Source: JAKOQB01 sp036824465 (GTDB taxonomy: Bacteria > Pseudomonadota > Gammaproteobacteria > Burkholderiales > Burkholderiaceae_F). Taken from it: a stretch of 64,000 nt of DNA. The notes below the pieces were generated by a model, which was given only the letters and a program-made list of their open reading frames with translations, did no database searches and was not told the DNA's origin. Of the stretch, positions 35,844 to 43,768 are shown one piece after another; position 1 is the stretch's first letter; every line of letters starts with the position of its first letter. The stretch lies in assembly GCA_036824465.1 (NCBI GenBank), contig DAITAC010000005.1:27052-91051 (forward strand). The letters run 5' to 3'. The position numbers and the translations under genes were made by a program.

Positions 35844-36662
35844 ATGGCTTCCCTCGACTCCTACCTCGACGATCTGCTCGCCCGCGGCCGAGCCTACTTC
35901 TCCCGGGATGAGGTAGCGGCTGCGCTTGGACTGAAGCCGTCGGCAGTGGCGGCGGCGATCACGCGCGCGATCAACAAGCGCGGCCTGGCAAATCCCAGGC
36001 ACGGCTTCTATCTCATCCTTCGCCCCGAAGATCAGGTGGCCGGCGCACCGGATCCCGTCAAGTGGATCGACCCACTGATGAAACATCAGGGAATCGACTA
36101 CCGCGTTTCGCTGCTGCGCGCGGCGGCGTTCCACGGCGCTTCGCACCAAGCCAGCATGGTCTTCCAGATCGTCGTCCCGAGGCAGTTGCGGGACTTCGAT
36201 CTGGGTCGCCATCGCCTGCAGTTCCTATACCAGGGTCCGGACGCATTCAGTCAGGTCAATCAGTCGTCGTTGGTCGACCAGATGAAGAGCGACGCCGGCT
36301 TCGCCACGGTGGCTGGCGTCGAGCTGACGCTGCTCGACTGCGTGCGCTACTTTCACAAGGCAGCGGGCATCAACAGCGTCGCGCAGATCGTCAAGGATAT
36401 CGGCGCCAAGGCCAGCCCGCGCCTGCTGCAAAAGGCAGCCGGCGCCTACGAGAACTCGGCGGTCCGTCGTCTTGGCTACCTGCTCGATCTGGTGGGACAC
36501 GCGCGCCAAGCCGATGCGCTGCAAGGATTCGTGAAACGCGCCAGGACGGCACTGCCGCTCGATCCGGCCGTCAGGCCGCTCGTGAAGGCTTTGGCGCACG
36601 CTGGTGAGCGAAATCCAAGGTGGAGGCTCCTGATCAATGAAGCGGTGGAGATCGCAGAGTGA
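35844..36662 (+). CDS. AbiEi-like type IV antitoxin / autorepressor
   Basis: It has 272 residues. The N-terminal winged helix-turn-helix (YFSRDEVAAALGLKPSAVAA ... ITRAINKRGLANPRHGFYLI, about residues 18-60) fits the AbiEi antitoxin group; the C-terminal domain (VAGVELTLLDCVRYFHKAAG onward) is the antitoxicity-type AbiEi domain. By family it neutralises the downstream nucleotidyltransferase without direct protein inhibition and represses its own promoter. GTGA overlap with the toxin gene (36659-36662) couples translation. First gene of the island operon. Family assignment is good; symbol withheld because functional equivalence is not shown. Confidence 0.85.
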   Translation: MASLDSYLDDLLARGRAYFSRDEVAAALGLKPSAVAAAITRAINKRGLANPRHGFYLILRPEDQVAGAPDPVKWIDPLMKHQGIDYRVSLLRAAAFHGASHQASMVFQIVVPRQLRDFDLGRHRLQFLYQGPDAFSQVNQSSLVDQMKSDAGFATVAGVELTLLDCVRYFHKAAGINSVAQIVKDIGAKASPRLLQKAAGAYENSAVRRLGYLLDLVGHARQADALQGFVKRARTALPLDPAVRPLVKALAHAGERNPRWRLLINEAVEIAE

Positions 36663-37549
36663 TTCCCACCGCCTTCCTGCAAGCGTGGAGTACGAAAGCG
36701 CCTTGGCCGGACCTGCGGCAGGTCGAGCAGGACCTGATCATCTGTCGCGCCCTGTGCGACCTGTTCAATGCGCCGGCGTTGGCGGGGAAGATCGCATTCC
36801 GCGGCGGTACGGCGATCCACAAGCTGCTCTTCAAGCAACCGCTGCGCTACTCGGAGGATATCGATCTGGTCCAGGCGCATGCCGAGCCCATCGGTGGCAC
36901 GGTCGACGCGATTCGCGCGGCGCTGTCGTGGCTCGGGAAATGCAGCCGGGAGCAAGCCGGGCACTCGATGCACCTGGTGTTCAAGTACACGCCCGAGGTC
37001 GATGCGCAGGCGACGCTCAAGCTGAAGGTCGAGATCAACACTCGGGAGCACGCGAGCTTGCTTGGTGTTCGACGTTATCCGTTTGCCGTGGAAAACGACT
37101 GGTACCACGGCACAGCGGAGATCGCCTCCTTTGAGCCCGAGGAACTGTTCGGCACGAAGCTGCGCGCACTGCTGCAGCGGCGCAGGAACCGTGACTTGTT
37201 CGATCTGCACCAGGGACTCGAACAGCTGCGCCTGGCTCCGGAAAGAGTCATCGACTGCTTCGACCACTATCTTGCCCTGGAGGGCAAGCCGATCACGCGA
37301 GCGATGGCCGAGCAGCGCATGCTGGAGAAGTTGATCCGAAGCCTGACCGAAGACGTCGCACCGATGCTGCCGGCGAGCGTGCGCTGGAGCGATGAGGATG
37401 CGATCCGGGCATTCGAGCGCGTCTGGACCGAGTTGATCGCGCGAATCAGCGGGGACAGATGGAAGCTCTCCGATGCGGTCATCGAGGAATTGCGTGCAAA
37501 GCGGTATCCGGCGCTGCTGATGCCCCGAGATCGGAAACAGCCGCAATGA
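36659..37549 (+). CDS. AbiEii/AbiGii-family nucleotidyltransferase toxin
   Basis: It has 296 residues from a GTG start. DUF1814-type nucleotidyltransferase: motif I AFRGGTAIHKLL (46-57), motif II RYSEDIDLV (D67, D69), motif III KLKVEIN (E125) and motif IV GTKLRALLQRRRNRDLFDL (K167, R178, D179, D182). All predicted catalytic residues are present, so it looks active. Related toxins (MenT, AbiEii) transfer nucleotides to tRNA or otherwise stop growth. Both junctions are 4-nt overlaps (GTGA before, ATGA after), tying it to antitoxin and helicase genes. Confidence 0.88.
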   Translation: MIPTAFLQAWSTKAPWPDLRQVEQDLIICRALCDLFNAPALAGKIAFRGGTAIHKLLFKQPLRYSEDIDLVQAHAEPIGGTVDAIRAALSWLGKCSREQAGHSMHLVFKYTPEVDAQATLKLKVEINTREHASLLGVRRYPFAVENDWYHGTAEIASFEPEELFGTKLRALLQRRRNRDLFDLHQGLEQLRLAPERVIDCFDHYLALEGKPITRAMAEQRMLEKLIRSLTEDVAPMLPASVRWSDEDAIRAFERVWTELIARISGDRWKLSDAVIEELRAKRYPALLMPRDRKQPQ

Positions 37550-40002
37550 CGGCTTCGGAGAGATCACTGCCGAGCAAGCGATCGACGCCGGAGCCCGAAT
37601 CCTTGGCCGTGCTGCAGGAGGAGAACGAGCGACTGATCGCGCTCCTAAAGGCAAACGGAATCGAGTGGCGTCTCGCGCCGGATCCGGCAACGTCTCCTCC
37701 GCAAACCGAATCGTCGCGACTCTTCACCGAGGCGAAAGTGGCACTCTTTCGCCGGCGGTTTCGGGGTCGCACGGATGTCTACCCTGTGCGCTGGGAGAGC
37801 AAGACGACCGGCAAGTCGGGTTACGCACCTGCCTGTGCGAACGAGTGGCGCGCTGGAGTGTGCGAGAAGCCACGAATCAAGTGCGGAGACTGTCGGAATC
37901 GCTCGTTGATCCCGCTTTCGGACGCTGCCATCTATGCCCACCTGGCCGGTGACCACACGATCGGTGTCTATCCGCTGCTGGAGGACGACAGCTGCTACTT
38001 TCTCGCGATCGATTTCGACGAAGCCGAATGGAGAAAGGATGTTCGAGCCTTCGCCGGTTCGTGCACCGGTCTCGGCGTCCCGGTTGCGATCGAGACTTCC
38101 CGCTCGGGAAACGGGGCGCACGCCTGGATCTTCTTCGCCGACCGTGTGCCGGCCCGGGATGCGCGTCGGTTGGGCACTGCCATCGTCAGCCACACCTGCG
38201 CGCGCACGCGGCGACTGGAGCTCTCGTCTTACGACCGACTGTTTCCCAATCAGGACACCATGCCCAAGGGCGGCTTCGGCAATCTGATCGCCTTGCCGCT
38301 GCAGAAGAAGCCTCGGGAGAACGGCTGCACTGTGTTTGTCGACTCCGATCTGCGACCGCACCCGGACCAGTGGGAGTTCCTGGCATCGATCCAGCCGATG
38401 TCGCCGTTCGACATCGAGCCGACGATCGCGCGGGCCACAGGCGGCGTGCATCCCCTCGACGTGACCTTTATCGACGATGAGGATCTGGCGACGCCGTGGA
38501 AGCGCGACACGCGATCGCTTGCGAAGATTCCGGGTGTGATGCCGAAGTCGCTCACCGTGACATTGGCGAACCTCGTCTACTTCGAGAAGTCCGAGCTTTC
38601 GCAGCCATTGGCCAACCGCCTGATCCGCCTCGCGGCGTTTCAGAACCCCGAGTTCTACCGGGCATCGGCCATGCGCCTGTCGGTATGGGACAAGCCGCGG
38701 GTGATCGGCTGCGCCGAGAACTATCCCCGTCACATTGCACTGCCGCGCGGCTGCTTCGATGCCGCGCAGGACTTGCTGCGCGAAAACTCAATCCGCTGTG
38801 ATCTGAGGGACGAACGCAACGCCGGCGAGCCGATTGATGCCCGTTTCGTCGGGACGCTTCGAATTGATCAGGAGGAGGCCGCTGCCGCGATGCTCCACTA
38901 CGACGTGGGCGTGCTATGTGCCCCGACCGCATTTGGCAAGACCGTTACCGCTGCCGCGATGATCGGCCGCCGGGGCGTGAACACCCTGGTGCTGGTGCAT
39001 CGAACCGAACTGCTCAAGCAGTGGCAGGAGCGATTACGGACTTTCCTCGGCGTCGGCGGGGACGTGGTCGGCACCATCGGCGGCGGCAAGGCAAAGCCCA
39101 CCGGTAAGGTCGACATCGCGGTGATGCAATCGCTGTCCCGCCAAGGCGAGGTCAATGTCCTTGTCGAGAACTACGGCCACGTCATCGTGGACGAGTGCCA
39201 CCACGTTGGCGCGGTTTCGTTCGACGCCATCCTGAAGCGAACCAAGGCCAAGTACGTGCTCGGACTGACCGCCACGCCGATCCGCCGCGATGGGCAGCAG
39301 CCGATCATCTTCATGCAGTGCGGACCGATTCGGCACACGGCGGCGAGACCCACCGACGCGCCCCACGACCTGGAGGTGCTGCCTCGATCATGCTTTGCTC
39401 GAATCGATCTGTCGCCGGAGTCTGGGATTCAGGAGGTGTTTCGGCACCTCGCCAACGATCGGGCGCGGACAGCGACAATCGCCGCAGAAATCAGGAAGGC
39501 GTTCGATCAGGGCCGCAAAGTGCTGGTCCTGACCGAGCGCACCGAGCACCTCGACGCCATCCAGGTGGCGTTGGGTGCAGAGGCCCCGCTACTGTTCGTT
39601 CTTCACGGACGGATGTCCCGGAAGCAACGCGCCACGCTCATCGCAGAACTCGACGCGCTGCCACCCGATGCGCCGCGCATTCTGCTGGCCACCGGCAAGC
39701 TCGTCGGCGAAGGATTCGACCATCCGCCCCTCGATACCCTGGTCTTGGCGATGCCCGTGTCGTGGAAGGGGACCTTGCAACAGTACGCTGGCCGGTTGCA
39801 TCGGGAGCACGCTGCCAAGACCGACGTGCGAATCATCGACTTCGTGGATACGGGTCACCCGGCCCTGCTTCGAATGTGGGACAAGCGCCAGCGTGGCTAC
39901 CGAGCGATGGGCTACTCGATTCGCGCAGACGCGAGCGCTGAAGGAGCCGTCGAGGCCGAGCTGCCGCTCGGTCGTGCAAATCAGACAAGGAATCAACAGT
40001 GA
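37546..40002 (+). CDS. TOTE-type archaeo-eukaryotic primase fused to SF2 helicase
   Basis: It has 818 residues. A short coiled coil (17-36) leads into a Cys cluster (C97, C106, C113, C116), then the primase core: LAIDFDEAEW with metal ligands D156 and D158, and ETSRSGNGAHAWIFF with H192. A linker (about 300-430) joins an SF2 helicase: Walker A CAPTAFGKT (458-466), DECHH (549-553), LTATPIR (574-580), GEGFDHP (721-727) and QQYAGRLHREH (745-755). This is the architecture of TOTE conflict-system proteins. ATG 37546 was chosen over an in-frame ATG at 37459 because it gives ATGA coupling with the toxin stop. It ends in a GTGA overlap with the SNF2 gene. Confidence 0.85.
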   Translation: MTASERSLPSKRSTPEPESLAVLQEENERLIALLKANGIEWRLAPDPATSPPQTESSRLFTEAKVALFRRRFRGRTDVYPVRWESKTTGKSGYAPACANEWRAGVCEKPRIKCGDCRNRSLIPLSDAAIYAHLAGDHTIGVYPLLEDDSCYFLAIDFDEAEWRKDVRAFAGSCTGLGVPVAIETSRSGNGAHAWIFFADRVPARDARRLGTAIVSHTCARTRRLELSSYDRLFPNQDTMPKGGFGNLIALPLQKKPRENGCTVFVDSDLRPHPDQWEFLASIQPMSPFDIEPTIARATGGVHPLDVTFIDDEDLATPWKRDTRSLAKIPGVMPKSLTVTLANLVYFEKSELSQPLANRLIRLAAFQNPEFYRASAMRLSVWDKPRVIGCAENYPRHIALPRGCFDAAQDLLRENSIRCDLRDERNAGEPIDARFVGTLRIDQEEAAAAMLHYDVGVLCAPTAFGKTVTAAAMIGRRGVNTLVLVHRTELLKQWQERLRTFLGVGGDVVGTIGGGKAKPTGKVDIAVMQSLSRQGEVNVLVENYGHVIVDECHHVGAVSFDAILKRTKAKYVLGLTATPIRRDGQQPIIFMQCGPIRHTAARPTDAPHDLEVLPRSCFARIDLSPESGIQEVFRHLANDRARTATIAAEIRKAFDQGRKVLVLTERTEHLDAIQVALGAEAPLLFVLHGRMSRKQRATLIAELDALPPDAPRILLATGKLVGEGFDHPPLDTLVLAMPVSWKGTLQQYAGRLHREHAAKTDVRIIDFVDTGHPALLRMWDKRQRGYRAMGYSIRADASAEGAVEAELPLGRANQTRNQQ

Positions 40003-42485
40003 AACGGCAGCCTGCTTCCAACCGGTCCGTCAAGGAACCGAAGCTCTCGCGCGCCCATCCGCCGGTCGACCTCGCTCCCGCCGACTGGCAACGCGCACTG
40101 CGCCGTCAGTTCGGACGCGACCAGGCGTTCGTGCTTGAAAATCGGGGTGACCAACTGTTCTTTTCGGAGTTTCACGTCAGCAACCCGCAGTCGAAGGCCA
40201 GCTACCGCGTGGCGATACGCGGCCTTGCTGCCGGCGACAACTACTGCTCCTGCCCGGACTACGCCACCAACGAACTGGGCACCTGCAAGCACATCGAGTT
40301 CGTCCTCGCCCGGCTCGAGAAGAAGCGCGGGGCGAAGGCCGCCTTTGCCCAGGGGTGGCGTCCGGCGTTTTCCGAGATCTACCTGCGTAACGACGGTGCG
40401 CGCGCGGTGTACTTCCGCGCCGGATCGGACTGCCCGCCGGCCGTGATGAAAGCGGCTTCGAGGCTTTTCGGCGCCTCGCGCGGCGGCGTCCTGCCGGAGG
40501 AGCGCTTTGGCGAGCTGGAGCACTTCCTCGCGACGGCGGCGAAAAGCGGCCACGAACTGCGCGCCTACGACGATGCGCTCGACTTTGTCGCCGGCCGGCG
40601 CGATGCGGCGCGGCGGACGGAGGTCCTCGACAGCCTGTTCCCGCGCGGCGCGTCCGACAGGAAGCTGGCGAAGCTGATCAAGGCGCCGCTGTATCCATAC
40701 CAGGCCGACGGCGCACTCTTCGCGGTGCGCGCCGGCCGATCCCTGATCGGCGACGAGATGGGCCTGGGCAAGACCATCCAAGCCATTGCGGCGACGGAAA
40801 TCCTGGCGCGACATTTCGGCGTCTCGCGCGTGCTGGTGGTGTGCCCGACCTCGCTCAAGTACCAGTGGCAAAGCGAAATCAGCCGCTTTTCCGGCCGTGC
40901 GGCGCGGGTGATGGCCGGCGGCCGGGTGCAGCGGCAGAAGGATTTCAGCGCCGAAGATTTCTGCAAGATCACCAACTACGAAAAGCTGAAGCCCGATCTA
41001 GACCTGATCGCTGCGTGGGCTCCGGAACTGGTGATCGTCGACGAGGCGCAGCGCATCAAGAACTGGAACACGATCGCCGCGCGGGCGCTTAAGCGCATCG
41101 ACAGTCCATACGCCCTGGTGCTCACAGGCACTCCGCTCGAAAACAAGCTCGAGGAGCTGATATCGATCGTGCAGTTCGTCGACCAGCACCGGCTGGGGCC
41201 CACCTGGAAGCTGCTGCACGAGCATCAGGTCAAGGATGAATTTGGCCGCGTCACCGGCTACACGGGGCTGGAGAAGATCGGCCAGACGCTGGCGCCGATC
41301 CTGATCCGCCGGCGCCGGTCCGAGGTCCTGACTCAGCTGCCCAGTCGCACCGACCAGAACCTACTGGTGCCGATGACCGAGATGCAACTGGTGCATCACC
41401 GGGAGAATGCGGACATCGTGGCGCAGATCGTGAAGCGCTGGCGGCGGACGAAGTTTCTGTCGGACAAGGATCAACGGCGGCTGACCTGCGCCCTGCAGAA
41501 TATGCGCATGTCCTGCAACAGCACCTATCTGCTGGACCAGGAAACCGACCACGGCGTCAAGGCCGACGAACTGGCGGCGCTGCTCGACGGCGTCTTCGTA
41601 CAGCCGGATGCGAAGGCGGTGGTGTTCAGCCAGTGGACGCGTACCCACGACATCGTCATCCGCAGGCTGGAAGATCGCGGCATCGGCTACGTCAGTTTCC
41701 ATGGCGGCGTGCCTTCGGAAAGGCGCCCGGCGCTGGTCGAACGCTTTCGCGCCGATCCGGACTGCCGTGTCTTCCTGTCCACCGACGCGGGCGCGGCGGG
41801 ACTGAACCTGCAGCACGCCTCGACGCTGGTGAACATGGACCTGCCGTGGAACCCGGCGCTTCTGGAGCAGCGCATCGGGCGCATTCACCGCATGGGTCAG
41901 AAGCGCCCGGTGCAGATAGTCAATTTCGTCGCCAAGGGCACCATCGAGGAGGGAATGCTCTCGGTGCTCGCCTTCAAGCGCTCGCTTTCGGCGGGCATCC
42001 TGGATGGAGGCCAAAGCGAGATCTCGCTCGGCGGCTCGCGCCTGAGTCGCTTCATGAAGGAAGTCGAGAACGTCACCGGCCGTATGGGCGAGGGCGAAGC
42101 GATGGTGCCGGCGGAGGAGGCGGCGAGCGTCGCCAGCGCACCGGTGGAATCGCCGGTCGAGGCAGCCGCCGCTGACGAGTCTGCCTTGGCTGGCGACATC
42201 GCATCGGCAGCCGACGCTTACGCGCCGGAGGCTGCCGCTCCAGCGGCGCAGGAAGCGGGCGTCGATCCCTGGGGCGTGCTGCTGCAGGCCGGCGCGCAGC
42301 TGGTTTCGGCGCTGAGCGCGGCCGGTGATGCCGAGGCAACGTCGCATCCCTGGCTCGAGCGCGACCCGGCGACCGGCGCGTGCAGTCTCCGGCTGCCACT
42401 GCCACCGCCGCAGACAGCGAGACGACTGGCCGATGCCCTCTCGGCGATCGCGGATTCGCTGCGTGGAGCGAGGGCAGGCGAATGA
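39999..42485 (+). CDS. SWIM zinc-finger / SNF2-family ATPase
   Basis: It has 828 residues from a GTG start. A SWIM motif (C83, C85, C96, H98 in NYCSCPDYATNELGTCKHIE) is followed by an SNF2/Swi2 motor: GDEMGLGKTIQAIA (251-264), VCPTSLKYQW, IVDEAQRIKNW (DEAQ 348-351), LTGTPLENKLEEL, VFSQWTRTHD, STDAGAAGLNLQHA and EQRIGRIHRMGQKRPV. The last ~150 residues are Ala/Glu-rich and low-complexity. Such proteins translocate on duplex DNA and remodel bound proteins. Its place as last cistron, overlapping the primase-helicase by 4 nt, suggests a joint complex. Confidence 0.88.
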   Translation: MKRQPASNRSVKEPKLSRAHPPVDLAPADWQRALRRQFGRDQAFVLENRGDQLFFSEFHVSNPQSKASYRVAIRGLAAGDNYCSCPDYATNELGTCKHIEFVLARLEKKRGAKAAFAQGWRPAFSEIYLRNDGARAVYFRAGSDCPPAVMKAASRLFGASRGGVLPEERFGELEHFLATAAKSGHELRAYDDALDFVAGRRDAARRTEVLDSLFPRGASDRKLAKLIKAPLYPYQADGALFAVRAGRSLIGDEMGLGKTIQAIAATEILARHFGVSRVLVVCPTSLKYQWQSEISRFSGRAARVMAGGRVQRQKDFSAEDFCKITNYEKLKPDLDLIAAWAPELVIVDEAQRIKNWNTIAARALKRIDSPYALVLTGTPLENKLEELISIVQFVDQHRLGPTWKLLHEHQVKDEFGRVTGYTGLEKIGQTLAPILIRRRRSEVLTQLPSRTDQNLLVPMTEMQLVHHRENADIVAQIVKRWRRTKFLSDKDQRRLTCALQNMRMSCNSTYLLDQETDHGVKADELAALLDGVFVQPDAKAVVFSQWTRTHDIVIRRLEDRGIGYVSFHGGVPSERRPALVERFRADPDCRVFLSTDAGAAGLNLQHASTLVNMDLPWNPALLEQRIGRIHRMGQKRPVQIVNFVAKGTIEEGMLSVLAFKRSLSAGILDGGQSEISLGGSRLSRFMKEVENVTGRMGEGEAMVPAEEAASVASAPVESPVEAAAADESALAGDIASAADAYAPEAAAPAAQEAGVDPWGVLLQAGAQLVSALSAAGDAEATSHPWLERDPATGACSLRLPLPPPQTARRLADALSAIADSLRGARAGE

Positions 42486-42581
42486 CTGGAGTCGACACGC
42501 CGAAGGACTTCGATAGATCTCGGAAGGTGCCCTTGTTGAAAATCGCCCGGAAACCCGCGCCAATGCTGGTGCCTGACAGGT

Positions 42582-42602
42582 TGACGGTAAGAGTGACGGT
42601 AA
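42582..42602. repeat. Paired TGACGGTAA direct repeats near the right island end
   Basis: TGACGGTAA occurs at 42582-42590 and 42594-42602, exactly 12 bp apart, 60 bp inside the right attachment site, in sequence that encodes nothing recognisable. The spacing is like arm-type recombinase binding sites. This is inference; no such pair was seen at the left end. Confidence 0.4.
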
Positions 42603-42661
42603 AAATCTGCGGGGCAGCGTCGAGCCCCTTACGAATCAGCGGCTTAGAAGGCTCGTTGATG

Positions 42662-42676
42662 ATTGAGTGGGAGTGA
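42662..42676 (+). other. Right attachment site (duplicated guaA terminus)
   Basis: ATTGAGTGGGAGTGA reads IEWE-stop in frame after an ATG at 42659, i.e. the end of a guaA gene without the gene. Compared with the left copy it differs at three positions, all synonymous or stop-to-stop changes (ATC/ATT, GAA/GAG, TAA/TGA). That pattern fits a genuine guaA coding end brought together by integration rather than chance. Confidence 0.65.
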
Positions 42677-42686
42677 CGCGCCGGGG

Positions 42687-42712
42687 CCCCAACGTCCCTG
42701 CGGACGTTGGGG
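42687..42712 (+). terminator. Perfect hairpin just outside the island, possibly the original guaA terminator
   Basis: CCCCAACGTCC-CTGC-GGACGTTGGGG forms a perfect 11-bp stem with a 4-nt loop, 10 nt past the duplicated guaA stop. There is no T-run after it, so intrinsic termination is uncertain. Before integration this hairpin would have directly followed guaA; it now lies downstream of the island operon. Confidence 0.45.
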
Positions 42713-42756
42713 AGCAGCGGCACTCGGCGCGGCCTGCCCGCCGCGCCTGATCTAAC

Positions 42757-43764
42757 ATGCGCCGCATGCAAACAGCCGCGAGCATTTCAAGGGACGGGTG
42801 GCTGCAGCGGCTCGCCCAGTTGTCGGTCCGCGACGGAGTGCACATGGGTGCATTGCGCGAGCGGGATGCGCGTGATTTTGAGCTGGTGCTAGCGTCGGCC
42901 GTGCTTTTTCTTCCACCTGGGCAGTTGCTGACGGAGCGCGCCGCCAATGAGCGGTTGAAGGACTTTCTTTCCTCGGCGGGCGCAATGCTCAGCACCGACC
43001 ATGTTGAACTGCGGCGCTGGCTCGCTGATACGGGATTCATTCATCGATCCGATCGAGGGACCGATTATCGACGCGGATCGTTGCCGGATTGGCTGGCGAC
43101 AGCCGCTGAACACCTGACCGCAGCGCAACTGCGAGAGAAGGTATCCGCGGCCCGGAACGGACATGCGCAGGAGCGCGCAGCGCGCAAGCAGGCGTGGATC
43201 GAGCGCAGCGGCGCTTCCATCGAGGTGATCGAGAGCGTTCCGCCGCCAGTCGAGCTACCCGATGATGAAACGTACATGCGATTGGCACTCGACCAGGCCC
43301 ACAATGCGTGGGCGCTGGGCGAAGTTCCGGTCGGCGCGGTACTGGTCAAGGACGGGCAAGTCCTTGCGACCGGGTTCAATCAGCCGATCGGAAATGCGGA
43401 TCCGACTGCCCATGCGGAAATTCAGACGATTCGCGCTGCGGCCGAACTGATCGGCAACTACCGGCTCAGTCACTGCACCCTGTACGTCACGCTGGAGCCT
43501 TGCGCAATGTGCGCCGGCGCGATCCAGCACGCGCGGATTTCGCGCCTGGTCTTCGGCGCTGCGGACCCCAAGACCGGCGCCTGCGGCAGTGTGGTTGATC
43601 TGTTTGCGCAGCCCAGGTTGAACCATCATGCGCACGTGCGCCGTGGCGTACTGGCGGATGCATGCGGCCGCGTGCTTTCCGAATTCTTTGCCGAACGACG
43701 CAATTTGCGTCGATCCGGTTCACTGCCGGCCGACGACGAGGGCGACGATGACGAGACGGATTGA
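42757..43764 (+). CDS. tadA: DUF2087-TadA fusion: tRNA adenosine(34) deaminase with N-terminal DUF2087 domain
   Basis: Converts wobble adenosine to inosine in tRNA-Arg. It has 335 residues: the C-terminal ~165 carry the deaminase zinc site (AHAEIQT with H219 and E221; LEPCAMCAGA with C249 and C252) and GNYRLSHCTLYVT. The N-terminal ~110 residues (VLFLPPGQLLTERAANERL ... DHVELRRWLADTGF ... DYRRG) match DUF2087. No SD is seen before ATG 42757; ATG 42766 is an alternative. Acidic C-terminal tail (DDEGDDDETD). Confidence 0.9.
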   Translation: MRRMQTAASISRDGWLQRLAQLSVRDGVHMGALRERDARDFELVLASAVLFLPPGQLLTERAANERLKDFLSSAGAMLSTDHVELRRWLADTGFIHRSDRGTDYRRGSLPDWLATAAEHLTAAQLREKVSAARNGHAQERAARKQAWIERSGASIEVIESVPPPVELPDDETYMRLALDQAHNAWALGEVPVGAVLVKDGQVLATGFNQPIGNADPTAHAEIQTIRAAAELIGNYRLSHCTLYVTLEPCAMCAGAIQHARISRLVFGAADPKTGACGSVVDLFAQPRLNHHAHVRRGVLADACGRVLSEFFAERRNLRRSGSLPADDEGDDDETD

Positions 43765-43768
43765 CTGA

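Larger units (their letters stand above)
35774..42676. mobile_element. Genomic island inserted at the 3' end of guaA (no integrase)
   Basis: About 6.9 kb lie between two copies of the guaA terminal codons. The content is purely accessory: AbiEi, AbiEii, TOTE primase-helicase and SWIM-SNF2, all on the plus strand in one coupled operon. Conserved chromosomal genes (guaA; tadA and ldcA) flank it. There is no integrase, transposase or mobility gene, so the element is immobile now, is a minimised derivative, or relies on an integrase elsewhere. Gene GC looks similar to the chromosome; only the promoter is AT-rich. Confidence 0.7.

Noticed and set aside
42380..42676. 98-codon plus-strand frame ending in IEWE-stop at the right island boundary.
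   Set aside because: Most of it lies within the SNF2 gene in another frame; only the last five codons are meaningful as the duplicated guaA terminus.
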